Positions 1 to 7,217 of a DNA stretch of 24,570 nucleotides are shown here, piece by piece. The stretch's first letter is position 1. Each line of letters begins with the position of its first letter. Source of the stretch: CAZVYJ01 sp964631565 (GTDB lineage: Bacteria; Planctomycetota; Phycisphaerae; SM23-33); contig CAZVYJ010000043.1 of assembly GCA_964631565.1 (NCBI GenBank), positions 1 to 24,570 of the forward strand, read 5' to 3'. The notes beneath the pieces are model-generated. The model worked only from the letters and a program-made list of their open reading frames with translations, made no database searches and was not told the origin of the DNA. The position numbers and the translations under genes were made by a program.

Positions 1-87
1 CACTAAAGAAGTCGGCTATTTTTTTGCCTGAACTAAAACTGGGGATGAGTCAGGCCCAACATTACGGAAGTAACGTCTATTTACGGC

Positions 88-118
88 AAAAAAAACGCGT
101 GGCCCGTATGAGCCACGC
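88..118 (-). terminator. Intrinsic terminator of the isomerase gene
   Basis: On the minus strand a perfect 7-bp stem (GCGTGGC/GCCACGC, 8-nt loop) is followed by G and a run of eight T. It lies about 40 bases past the stop of the isomerase gene and is oriented to end that transcript. This is a textbook rho-independent terminator. Confidence 0.88.
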
Positions 119-157
119 AAGATTCAACAAAGTAACAGATATTCGCTTACCGCCAAG

Positions 158-1642
158 TTATTTTTTGCCGCGGGCCTTTGCTTTCGGCGCCGCAGCAGCC
201 GCCGAAAACGGCATATCAGGCGACCAGCAGCCGTTCGTATTCTCCGCCGTGTAAACATTGAAGCCCAGGTAGTTGCCGAACGCCTCCCACAGCACATTGC
301 CGACATGGCTGCGGTTCATAGCCACATGGTGCGGGAAGTGCCTCAGCAGGACGTTCTTATACAGGCGGCTGAGGCCGGGTATTCTCACCCACCCGTACGA
401 GCCGAAGGTCTTGGCCCTGTTCGGTTCGACCACGCCTTCCGCCAGCATCACGAGGAATTCTCCGGAATTATTCTGCGTAGCGCGGCAGAGCGTCACCGGT
501 CCGTCTTTCATGACGAATTCGACGACGCCCATGGCCTTGTCCCGCCCGGTCGTGCCAGCGATTATTTCCTGGCAGCCCATTTTGGCTTTGGTTTTCGCCC
601 ACGAAACCGGGAACACGCCGCAGTGCCAGCAGTTCGCCAGTTCCGGGTCTTCGTTGTGCAGGTTGTTCCAGTCGGCCAGACAGCTCGGGCCGCCGGAGGC
701 GAGCTGAAGAGCGTGCATCGACAGTGTGCCCATGATGTCCGACTCGCATGCACACGGAATGCCGCGGTCGTCGAACCGGCTCATGGTCGTGCAGGAGCAT
801 ATGCCGAGGTTCTCCTGGATGCTCGTCCAGCACTGGATGCCCATGCCGTCGATGGCGTTGTCGGCTGCGAACTTTTTCAGGTAAAGCTCGAACTTGGCGA
901 TTTTCGTCAGGATTTCTTCGGAGACGGCCGAGCAGTCGATAGCCGCCTTCATGTCAGCGACGACGCGTTTTACCGCGGCGTCGGTTTTCATCCTCTCCAT
1001 GCCGCCCATCACTTCGGAAAGGTCCAGCGAAACGACGGTCGGGCCGAGCTGCTGCAGCGCCTTTTCGCTGTAGCGGCAGGTCCAGAACGCGTCGGGGCGG
1101 GCGCCGATCTGTGCGTAGCGGGCGTGGCGAATGCCGTTGACGACGCGGCAGACGGCTACAAAACGCTCCGCCGTCCCGGCGAAGCTCTTGTCGGTCGGGT
1201 AGCAGACAGGAACTTCAGGCACGGAGTAGCGCGAGCCGATCTGCCTCAGCGACTCGCCGATGCTCAGCAGCCCGCAGAAACTGTCGCGACGTTCGGTAGT
1301 CGGCGTGAGTACTTCCTCTTCCTGGCAGCCGAATATGAGAATCGGCACATTGAGGCCCGACTCTTTCACCGCAATGGCCGAGCCTTTTTCATCGCCGAAA
1401 TTGACGGCTGATACGACAATACCGTCAACCTGCTTCTCGCGGAACATCCTGGCTACAACCATCGCCTCCTGCGGAGTCTCGACACATCCGACCTTCGTAT
1501 CCTTCGGCGAAGGAACAACGACATCCGCCCCGGCGGCTTTAAGGGCGGTGATGGTCTCGCCGCGCATCTGCGAAGCGAGCTTATCCGAGAAAAAACCTCT
1601 GTTGGCGGGTATGAATCCGAGTTTGACTTTTCTGGTCAGCAT
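158..1642 (-). CDS. L-fucose/L-arabinose isomerase family protein
   Basis: Predicted cytosolic 494-aa ketol isomerase of the FucI/AraA fold, expected to interconvert an aldose and its ketose with a divalent metal. The N-terminal half (about 1-170) has the Rossmann-like pattern of the family (VKLGFIPANRGFF, VDGIVVSAVNFGDE). The C-terminal half carries candidate metal ligands Glu300 (CACESDIMG), Asp324 (CLADWNNLHNED) and a histidine near 446 (MNRSHVGN), matching the Glu-Asp-His set of FucI. The start is well supported by a GAGGAG ribosome site 5-6 bases upstream. It ends in an odd Ala/Lys-rich tail (AAAAAPKAKARGKK). Ribulokinase and ribulose-phosphate epimerase genes lie about 5.6 kb away, so the protein could supply L-ribulose or L-fuculose; the substrate cannot be read from sequence. 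Fold confidence is high, substrate confidence low. Confidence 0.85.
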   Translation of the reverse strand: MLTRKVKLGFIPANRGFFSDKLASQMRGETITALKAAGADVVVPSPKDTKVGCVETPQEAMVVARMFREKQVDGIVVSAVNFGDEKGSAIAVKESGLNVPILIFGCQEEEVLTPTTERRDSFCGLLSIGESLRQIGSRYSVPEVPVCYPTDKSFAGTAERFVAVCRVVNGIRHARYAQIGARPDAFWTCRYSEKALQQLGPTVVSLDLSEVMGGMERMKTDAAVKRVVADMKAAIDCSAVSEEILTKIAKFELYLKKFAADNAIDGMGIQCWTSIQENLGICSCTTMSRFDDRGIPCACESDIMGTLSMHALQLASGGPSCLADWNNLHNEDPELANCWHCGVFPVSWAKTKAKMGCQEIIAGTTGRDKAMGVVEFVMKDGPVTLCRATQNNSGEFLVMLAEGVVEPNRAKTFGSYGWVRIPGLSRLYKNVLLRHFPHHVAMNRSHVGNVLWEAFGNYLGFNVYTAENTNGCWSPDMPFSAAAAAPKAKARGKK

Positions 1643-1702
1643 GGCGATCTCCTCTGCGAATCCGGAAAACGTGCAGCGAATGGAACATCAGACTGACGAA
1701 GC

Positions 1703-1732
1703 AGGATAATCGCCGACTTGTCTGGAAATCAA
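1703..1732 (-). promoter_or_regulatory. Candidate sigma-70-type promoter for the isomerase
   Basis: Read on the minus strand, TTGATT (1727-1732) and TATCCT (1703-1708) are separated by 18 bases and lie about 60 bases upstream of the isomerase start. Each box matches consensus at 4 of 6 positions, so the call is tentative. Confidence 0.3.
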
Positions 1733-1783
1733 GGGAGTTATGAAGATCGGAAGTGCTTGTTTCTCATTGAGGCAACCGGACGG

Positions 1784-2809
1784 CTATGAAGTGCGAATGG
1801 TCCTCTGCAGCATCTGGTCGAACGCGACAATCTGGTCCCTGCCGAGGTCTTTGGCTGAATACATCGCCCTGTCGGCCATCCCAAGAAGCGCCTCGGCGCT
1901 GGTCGGGCAATCGGTATTCAGGGAAGCGACTCCGATGGACATCGTCGTGTTGCATCTGACCCCATCGACGGCGCCGGCGCGAAGTGCAAACTCGTGGCGG
2001 ATGCGTTCCGAAACGGCCAGCCCGCGTTCCAGCGACGTATGCGGAAGCAGCAGCACCACTTCATCGCCCCCATACCTGGCCGCAACGTCAGTGGCGCGAA
2101 GCGAATCGCGGATCGCCTCGGCGGCGACGATCAAAACCTTGTCGCCGAGCTGATGCCCGAACGTGTCGTTCAACTGCTTGAAACCGTCGAGGTCGCACAT
2201 GCAGCAGGTCAGGTCGAACTGATATCGCACCGCCTCGGTGAAGTACCGCTGAAGAATTTCGTCGAATCGTCTCCTGTTGGCTAATCCGGTCAGGTTATCC
2301 GTCGCAGCCATCTTGCGCATCCGCTCCAGTGCGTCTTCGAGCTGACGATTCTTGATGCTCAGCTCGTTGAGCATCGATTCGAGTTCTTTCTGAAGACGAT
2401 CATTCTCGCGCTGAATCTCGTATTGCCGTATGGTGTTGTCAACCGTGACGGGAATGGCGAAAAGGAAATCGCCGAGTTTGATTACATATCCGCTGGCGCC
2501 TTTGTTTATGGCCTCTAAAGCCAGTGTCGAGTTATTCTCCCCTGTAACGAACACCACCGGCACATCGGCCGCCGCGCGTATTTTTTCAAGCAGCGTCAGG
2601 CCGTTCATGTCGGGAAGATGATAGTCCTGAAGAACAATATCGTAGCTGCCCAGGTCCTGCTGAAGCGCCTCTCCGCCCGTTGCGACACCGACGATACTGC
2701 CGCTGTCGCTGTCGTTGTAGTGCATTCGCAGAGCCTCGCAGATAAGCTCGCGATGGTCGGCGTTATCTTCTATCACCAGGATTCTCGGACACTTCCTCAG
2801 CACTTTCAT
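1784..2809 (-). CDS. Response regulator with GGDEF output (diguanylate cyclase)
   Basis: This 341-aa two-domain regulator has a receiver domain (about 8-125), a coiled-coil linker (about 130-168) and a GGDEF domain (about 169-335). Receiver residues visible are the acidic pair E14/D15, phosphoacceptor Asp62 (VLQDYHLPD), Thr89 and Lys111. The cyclase signature reads GGDEV (247-251) rather than GGDEF; Asp249/Glu250 are kept, so synthesis of cyclic di-GMP is likely. An inhibitory I-site RxxD (RATD, 238-241) sits exactly five residues before the signature, suggesting product inhibition. The start overlaps the kinase stop as ATGA, implying translational coupling and a cognate kinase-regulator pair. 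The output is therefore probably a phosphorylation-controlled c-di-GMP signal. Confidence 0.92.
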   Translation of the reverse strand: MKVLRKCPRILVIEDNADHRELICEALRMHYNDSDSGSIVGVATGGEALQQDLGSYDIVLQDYHLPDMNGLTLLEKIRAAADVPVVFVTGENNSTLALEAINKGASGYVIKLGDFLFAIPVTVDNTIRQYEIQRENDRLQKELESMLNELSIKNRQLEDALERMRKMAATDNLTGLANRRRFDEILQRYFTEAVRYQFDLTCCMCDLDGFKQLNDTFGHQLGDKVLIVAAEAIRDSLRATDVAARYGGDEVVLLLPHTSLERGLAVSERIRHEFALRAGAVDGVRCNTTMSIGVASLNTDCPTSAEALLGMADRAMYSAKDLGRDQIVAFDQMLQRTIRTS

Positions 2810-4401
2810 GACACTTCCCCGCTGTTACGGGCGACAGTTTCGCTATCAGTTCCCGGCGTTCCGCTTTCGCCGCATTCAGCCGGCGGCTGGGTGCATCTGG
2901 AATCAAGCTCCACGAAAAACGTGGCGCCATGGCCCGGCTCGGACTGCACCCATGTTCGCCCGTCGTAGTTCGATACTATGCTCCTGACCACAGCCAGCCC
3001 GACGCCCTTGCCTTCCACCTCTGCTACGTCCGGGCTGTCGCCGCGGCGGAAAACGTAGAAGATTTTCTGATGCTGGTCCTGCGGGATGCCCGGCCCGTTG
3101 TCAGCGACGTAAAAACGATGGTATCCGTCCGGATTTTCATAGCCGATTTCCACCCGCCCGTCCTTCCTGCGCTTCATGTACTTGATGGCGTTTTCGACGA
3201 GATTCTGGAACACCTGCCGAATGCGGTTTTTCTCGACATAGAGTTTCGGCATTCCATCTTTAAGAAACAACTCGATGCCGCGGGACCCCGCTTCGCATTC
3301 GAAGGTTCCGACGACTTCCGCAAGCAACTCGCCCATATCAACCACTTCGCGCTTCTCCGGACGCGTCCTGATGTGGGAAAGCTGCAGCAATTCGCTTATC
3401 AGCCCGCTGCAGACATCGACGTTCGCCTGCACCCGCTGCAGGCGCGAAACGACTTCCTCGGGAAGCTGATCACGCCATTTCATGAGTATTATCGTCGCCA
3501 TTCCGGCGATATTCCGCAGAGGCGCGTTCAGATCATGGCTGACGGCCCGGAGGAAGTCTTCCTTTTCGCCCATTTCGTCACGAAGACGCCTGTTGCTCAT
3601 CTGCAGCTCGGCAGTGCGGTCGTGGACCTTTTTCTCCAGCAGTTCATTGGCCACCATCAAATTGTCGCGAGAGGCGGCCAGTTCATCGGTCATCGAATCG
3701 AACGACCTGGCAAGCTCGCCTATTTCATCGTTGCGGGTGATATGAGTGCGAGCCGACCAGTCCCCCCCGGCGAGTCTGCGGGTGGTCGCAAGAAGCTTGC
3801 GGAACGGCTGAATGAGTATTCGCCATATCAGCACGTACGCCAGAGGCGTCGCGCAAAGAATAATCGCCGCCGCGATAATCCCCATCCGCCGCTGAACGTT
3901 GGCCAGAGATGCGCGGGTGGTGCAGCTGCGCAGAACCAGCCTGACGCCGCCAAGAACGCAATTATTGCCGCCGTCATGCGTCCGCCCTATCACTGGGCTT
4001 GCAAGAAGAACCATATCGTCGCGCTGCTCGACACTCGATACGCTGACAGGCAGATTAACCAGGCCGGGCCAGCGGGAATTGTCGTCGCGCGATGCCGAGG
4101 CGAGTACGTTTCCGTCCTTATCGAGCACGGCGACGTAATAAACGTCATCGTTGCGCACAAAATCGCTCGCCAGGCGCTGGAGCGGAATCGACTTGTTTGT
4201 GCGAAGGTCTTCTTCAGCGGCAAGACTGAGTGCCTGGCTCATGCGGGCAGCCTGACGAAGATCGCTGTGCCTCAACCAGCTGCGGGTGGCGTCAAAATAG
4301 AACCAGCCCCCTGCCGCCGTGACGCATACGATAACAAACGTCAACACCAGCACGGACTTCAACTGCAGCCCGACTTTTGTGCACTTCTTATAACTACCCA
4401 T
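2806..4401 (-). CDS. Membrane-bound sensor histidine kinase
   Basis: This is a hybrid-free sensor kinase of 531 aa counted from the ATG at 4401. Order: a transmembrane helix (about 15-35), an extracytoplasmic sensor region of about 130 residues without a recognised domain, a second helix (about 173-193), HAMP (about 194-247), a coiled coil, HisKA with phospho-acceptor His289 in SHDLNAPLRN, and a HATPase domain (N box NLVENAIKY near 400, G1 DNGPGIP near 434, G2 GKGVGLAVV near 464). The DHp sequence resembles phytochrome-type kinases. A GTG at 4407 is an alternative start, but the GGGAAGAAG purine stretch is better spaced for the ATG. The C-terminal 30 residues are a polar tail. It overlaps the REC-GGDEF gene by four bases and is its likely partner; the stimulus is unknown. 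Confidence 0.9.
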   Translation of the reverse strand: MGSYKKCTKVGLQLKSVLVLTFVIVCVTAAGGWFYFDATRSWLRHSDLRQAARMSQALSLAAEEDLRTNKSIPLQRLASDFVRNDDVYYVAVLDKDGNVLASASRDDNSRWPGLVNLPVSVSSVEQRDDMVLLASPVIGRTHDGGNNCVLGGVRLVLRSCTTRASLANVQRRMGIIAAAIILCATPLAYVLIWRILIQPFRKLLATTRRLAGGDWSARTHITRNDEIGELARSFDSMTDELAASRDNLMVANELLEKKVHDRTAELQMSNRRLRDEMGEKEDFLRAVSHDLNAPLRNIAGMATIILMKWRDQLPEEVVSRLQRVQANVDVCSGLISELLQLSHIRTRPEKREVVDMGELLAEVVGTFECEAGSRGIELFLKDGMPKLYVEKNRIRQVFQNLVENAIKYMKRRKDGRVEIGYENPDGYHRFYVADNGPGIPQDQHQKIFYVFRRGDSPDVAEVEGKGVGLAVVRSIVSNYDGRTWVQSEPGHGATFFVELDSRCTQPPAECGESGTPGTDSETVARNSGEVS

Positions 4402-4468
4402 TGTCACTTCTTCCCGACCTCTCGCGGAAAGTGCGCAAGGTCCTCGTACATAAGGCAGTATCGACCTG

Positions 4469-4536
4469 AATCAAGGCCGGCTTTCGTAACGATCCGGCAT
4501 GTTTTCGCCCCCAATCAAGGCCTTTTGTAGCGATCC
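4469..4536. repeat. Pair of direct repeats in the kinase/activator divergent spacer
   Basis: Two imperfect copies of AATCAAGGCC-(N)-TTTCGTAACGATCC lie at 4469-4495 and 4513-4536, starting 44 bases apart (about four helical turns). Both keep AATCAAGGCC and the half GTA(A/G)CGATCC. They sit 68 to 135 bases upstream of the kinase start, in the 346-bp gap between divergent regulatory genes. The read-out TTGATT on the minus strand could also serve as a -35 box. They are probably operator sites; the binding protein is unknown. The rest of the gap holds the promoter listed next and nothing else recognised. Confidence 0.5.
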
Positions 4537-4656
4537 CCCAAAACCACGTCTATAACACTTTTATCTACAGGATGTTATGGACTGCAACACCTGAATTCGG
4601 TTCACTTACAGCATGTATTTCGGCCATCAAATCGGTCACAAAACCCCATTTTGAGC

Positions 4657-4685
4657 TTGGCAAATCCGCAATTCCATGATATAAG
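4657..4685 (+). promoter_or_regulatory. Sigma-70-type promoter for the bEBP gene
   Basis: TTGGCA (4657-4662) and TATAAG (4680-4685) are separated by exactly 17 bases. Each box matches consensus at 5 of 6 positions. Predicted transcription starts near 4692, about 60 bases before the TTG start of the activator gene. Confidence 0.6.
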
Positions 4686-4753
4686 AATTACATAGGAGAA
4701 TTGCTCAAAGCTCAAACTGCACATTTGCTCTCTCCTTATAAGCTTGGGTACTG

Positions 4754-5857
4754 TTGCCTGGCTATAAATTGAAGCGAGGCTCGAGAAAAGAGGCCCCCTT
4801 GCTCAAAGGGGTGCTCGAGAAGATGAGACAGGATGGAGGAGACATCACTGTTAGCACTGCGGATTGTTTACCGCATTGCCCGGAAGTTACAGAATACGCC
4901 ATTATCGGCGTAAGCCCGCTTTTCCAGCAGATACTTCACGTCATAGATTCCGTAGCCGCAAATGACTGCGTTGTGCTGCTCGAGGGCGAATCCGGCACCG
5001 GCAAGGAACTTCTGGCGCGCAGAATCCACGCCAACTCGGCCAGGGCGCAGATGCCTTTTATTCCCGTAAACTGCCCCGGAATCAGCGAAACCCTGTTCGA
5101 AAGCCAATTTTACGGCCACGTAAAAGGCGCGTTTACCGGCGCAAATACGGACACGCTGGGTGTCGTCCGGGCTGCGGAGCACGGCACGCTGCTGCTGGAC
5201 GAAGTGGGCGAGCTGGCGCTGCACCTCCAGCCGAAACTGCTGCGTCTGCTCCAGGAGCGCGAAGTAACCCCGGTAGGCGCATCCAGGCCCATTCCGGTAA
5301 ACACACGCTTCATCGCTTCGACCAACCGGAACCTCGCTAAAAGCGTCGCTGAGGGCCGTTTCCGCAGCGACCTGTACCATAGATTGAACATAGTCCGCAT
5401 AGTGGTTCCGCCGCTTAGAAACCGGCCTGAAGACATCGAGCCGCTGCTGGACTATTATCTCGATTACTACTCCGCCCATTACAACATGCCTCGCCGGCAG
5501 CTCGGCGACAGGCTCAGAATGCGGCTGAGAGAATACCCGTGGCCGGGCAACGTCCGCGAACTGTGCGGCTATGTCGAAAGGCTCTATGCGGCCAACCTGC
5601 CGCCGATGCCGCCTTCGACATTCAATCTGTGGGACGACGGGTATAAGTCGCGTCCGAAACCTATCGAGCCTGATCCCGGCCGTATGCCGCTGACCACATC
5701 GACGCCACTGACCGCCATGAGCCTCGCCGAGGCCGAGGCAAATGCAATCCGCAATGCCCTGGAGCAGACCGGCTATAATCGCACCGCAGCGGCAAAGCTG
5801 CTGGATATCCACCGCAGCACACTGCTGCGAAAGATGCGTCTGCTCGGCATGGACTAG
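4754..5857 (+). CDS. Sigma-54-dependent transcriptional activator without receiver domain
   Basis: An NtrC-class bacterial enhancer-binding protein, 367 aa from a TTG start. The AAA+ domain (about 46-280) has Walker A GESGTGKE (78-85), the sigma-54 contact motif GAFTGA (125-130), Walker B TLLLDE (145-150), sensor I STNRN (189), arginine-finger region FRSDLYHRLN (203-212) and sensor II WPGNVREL (263-270). A proline-rich linker leads to a Fis-type helix-turn-helix (about 325-366). The 45-residue N-terminus has no recognisable receiver, GAF or PAS domain, so control must come from elsewhere (partner protein, ligand or expression level). The start is uncertain: GTG 4811 and ATG 4823 (after GAGAAG) also fit, and none changes the domains. 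A strong sigma-54 promoter 314 bases downstream is a natural target. Confidence 0.93.
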   Translation: MPGYKLKRGSRKEAPLLKGVLEKMRQDGGDITVSTADCLPHCPEVTEYAIIGVSPLFQQILHVIDSVAANDCVVLLEGESGTGKELLARRIHANSARAQMPFIPVNCPGISETLFESQFYGHVKGAFTGANTDTLGVVRAAEHGTLLLDEVGELALHLQPKLLRLLQEREVTPVGASRPIPVNTRFIASTNRNLAKSVAEGRFRSDLYHRLNIVRIVVPPLRNRPEDIEPLLDYYLDYYSAHYNMPRRQLGDRLRMRLREYPWPGNVRELCGYVERLYAANLPPMPPSTFNLWDDGYKSRPKPIEPDPGRMPLTTSTPLTAMSLAEAEANAIRNALEQTGYNRTAAAKLLDIHRSTLLRKMRLLGMD

Positions 5858-5981
5858 CGGTTCTAACCCTGCGCAGCCACACCGCAAAACCCTCACATGA
5901 AATTTTTGAACTTTATTTTCCGCCATGCGCACTTTTGGGCTCATGTTTTCCCGCCGGCGGGTCGATAATTTGTCGGTCGAA

Positions 5982-6019
5982 TGTCGCATAAGTGTCGCAT
6001 ACTGCTGCACTTTGCGACA
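5982..6019. promoter_or_regulatory. Candidate upstream activator sites (TGTCGCA repeats)
   Basis: TGTCGCATA occurs at 5982-5990 and again at 5993-6001, an 11-bp offset or one helical turn. The inverted core TGCGACA follows at 6013-6019, and a partial TGTCG at 5971. The sites lie about 155-190 bases upstream of the sigma-54 promoter, the usual distance for enhancer-binding proteins, and directly after the bEBP gene. The 364-bp gap 5858-6221 otherwise holds a perfect 12-bp palindrome (5950-5961) and the elements listed next. Confidence 0.5.
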
Positions 6020-6097
6020 GTTGATGATGCAATCAGCAGCGCATTGCGCCGCATATTGCTGCGCCATGCCGCGGATAAAAAAGCGAAAAAACCTTCC

Positions 6098-6116
6098 GGA
6101 TTTTTTCAAAAAATCC
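6098..6116. repeat. AT-rich perfect inverted repeat
   Basis: GGATTTTTT and AAAAAATCC face each other around a single base. It lies downstream of the bEBP stop and upstream of the sigma-54 promoter. It could help end the bEBP transcript or mark bendable DNA between enhancer sites and promoter; it lacks a GC-rich stem, so terminator function is doubtful. Confidence 0.35.
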
Positions 6117-6170
6117 TAACCCCTTGTCACTAAAGTGATTCAGGCAAAAATTCCGCGACCGCCGCAAGTT

Positions 6171-6186
6171 TGGCACCGTGGTTGTA
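6171..6186 (+). promoter_or_regulatory. Sigma-54 (-24/-12) promoter
   Basis: TGGCAC (6171-6176), five bases, then TTGTA (6182-6186) matches the TGGCAC-N5-TTGCA consensus with one change (C to T in the GC element). A T precedes the TGG as in good promoters. Expected start is near 6196, about 26 bases before the TTG start of the receiver-like gene, leaving room for its GGAGAGGGAG ribosome site. Confidence 0.72.
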
Positions 6187-6221
6187 TATAGATAAGCGGA
6201 GCGGAGAGGGAGCCTCAAGAT

Positions 6222-6686
6222 TTGAGTACGAGGGAAAGACAAGTGCCGGTGTATAGACCGGCGACTGGTCGTCTGTGCATAGTGATGGTGTGCACAGACA
6301 TAAGCGAGGCCGATCAGGTCGGCCGGCAGCTTTCAGAAGTGAATACTGGCTGCCTGGTCACCTATCGTCGGATGGAGGATCTGATGTACAGCTCCCCCAC
6401 CGGGAAGGTGGCCTTGGTAATCCTCGCCACTGACGATAAACCGGCTGTGCTCAGTCGGATGCTCAAGTGGCTCGGACGTCGATGGCCGTCGTGCCCTGTC
6501 ACCGTCGTTGGTGACGAAGGCTGCGGCGACTATGAGATGGCCGCCAGGATTGGTGGTGCAAACTACCTGACTCGGCCCGTCGCACCGCAACAGTGGTCGG
6601 CGGTTTTGTCTCACGTGCTCCGTGAGCAGGCTCAGGCCGAGGCGCTCACTGCTCATCCTGAGAACCGACCAGGCAGCACGAAATAA
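6222..6686 (+). CDS. Degenerate receiver-like single-domain protein
   Basis: A 154-aa protein with the outline of a response-regulator receiver: beta-strand LCIVMVCTD (about 19-27), central strand VALVILATDD (about 61-70), VTVVGDEG, and NYLTRPVAPQQW, the counterpart of the YLTKPF segment. The usual LLD phosphoacceptor context is replaced by ATDD and the conserved Lys by Arg (LTRP), so classical phosphorylation is doubtful. No output domain follows; the C-terminal 25 residues are polar. The TTG start is chosen because GGAGAGGGAG lies 10 bases upstream and a sigma-54 promoter just before that. It follows the bEBP gene in the same direction, suggesting it is a target, and possibly a partner, of that activator. 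Function unknown. Confidence 0.75.
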   Translation: MSTRERQVPVYRPATGRLCIVMVCTDISEADQVGRQLSEVNTGCLVTYRRMEDLMYSSPTGKVALVILATDDKPAVLSRMLKWLGRRWPSCPVTVVGDEGCGDYEMAARIGGANYLTRPVAPQQWSAVLSHVLREQAQAEALTAHPENRPGSTK

Positions 6687-6767
6687 AAATTACATAAGCT
6701 TAAGAGCGATTCGCTGGCCGAGGAGCCTTTTTAAATAAAACCGAAGCATCAGCGATGAGCCTCACAA

Positions 6768-7055
6768 CGGAGAACCCCTTCGTATGGACAAGGCTGACAG
6801 AGATGAGCGCCTGTCTGCTATTTCGTCCCCTCCTCCTGGGACGAGCGTCTGTTGAGGGTTCTTCGAGGTAGAGTAGAGGTCGTAAGTGACGCCGACGCGA
6901 AAGCTGGTGGAGATGAGCGCCCACTAGTATTACTCCGGTCCCTCCTCCTATCGGAGTTTCGCATCATCGGAGCCTCACTGTTAGCAGAGGGGACCTCTAC
7001 AAAGGCGAAGGGCGATGACGGAGCCTTGAGCAAGCTTTGTCTCGCCCTCCTTTTT
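6768..7055 (+). ncRNA. Candidate structured RNA: two tandem modules with CUCCUCCU loops
   Basis: No convincing protein is encoded in 6687-7217; instead the plus strand folds extensively. Module 1: closing helix 6768-6777/6856-6865 (10 bp, one GU), hairpin GACAG/CTGTC (6796-6815) with loop AGATGAGCGC, and hairpin TCGTCCC/GGGACGA (6823-6844) with loop CTCCTCCT. Module 2: closing helix 6873-6881/6992-7000 (9 bp), inner helix GCGAAA/TTTCGC (6897-6902/6957-6962), hairpin CTGGTGG/CCACTAG (6904-6927) with the identical 10-nt loop, and hairpin from ACTCCG/CGGAGT (6932-6957) with CCCTCCTCCT in the loop. Loops are kept while stems differ, the mark of selected RNA structure. A final bulged stem (7001-7015/7042-7053) runs into five T. 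The loops resemble the anti-Shine-Dalgarno of 16S rRNA, so base pairing with ribosome sites is possible. It may be a free sRNA, the 3' end of the sigma-54 transcript, or a leader of the kinase gene. I recognise no known family. Confidence 0.6.
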
Positions 7056-7061
7056 GCGCTT

Positions 7062-7100
7062 AAAGAAAACCCCGTATCCGTAACAGGCGCGGGGTTTTCT
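7062..7100 (+). terminator. Intrinsic terminator between the structured RNA and ribulokinase
   Basis: An 11-bp stem (AGAAAACCCCG at 7064-7074 with CGGGGTTTTCT at 7090-7100) with a 15-nt loop has a GC core followed by TTTTCT. It is nearly symmetrical and could act on both strands. It sits 118 bases before the ribulokinase start, so it either ends the upstream transcript or attenuates the sugar operon. Confidence 0.7.
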
Positions 7101-7217
7101 CATGCGCTGACGGAAATGACGCCCGCGGGCTGGTTGCACTGGACATGCGGGCCTGCCGGCAATATCATTCCTTTCGTTTTCCGGTACATCTCCATGCGAA
7201 TTCGAAAGGATGCAGCG

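Noticed and set aside
2929..4530. 533-codon plus-strand open frame
   Set aside because: It is antisense to a histidine kinase with all motifs intact; the translation has no recognisable domain.
6768..7000. ANTAR target RNA (paired hexaloops) for the nearby receiver-like protein
   Set aside because: The loops are 8-10 nt rather than hexaloops with A1/G4, and the protein has no ANTAR domain.
6852..7217. N-terminal extension of the ribulokinase frame
   Set aside because: The open frame extends upstream, but family members begin at MAKYTIGLDYGT, a good ribosome site precedes 7218, and the extension crosses RNA hairpins and a terminator.
7001..7217. Sugar or cofactor riboswitch in front of ribulokinase
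   Set aside because: No known aptamer core was recognised; the terminator could equally end the upstream transcript. Kept only as an alternative reading.
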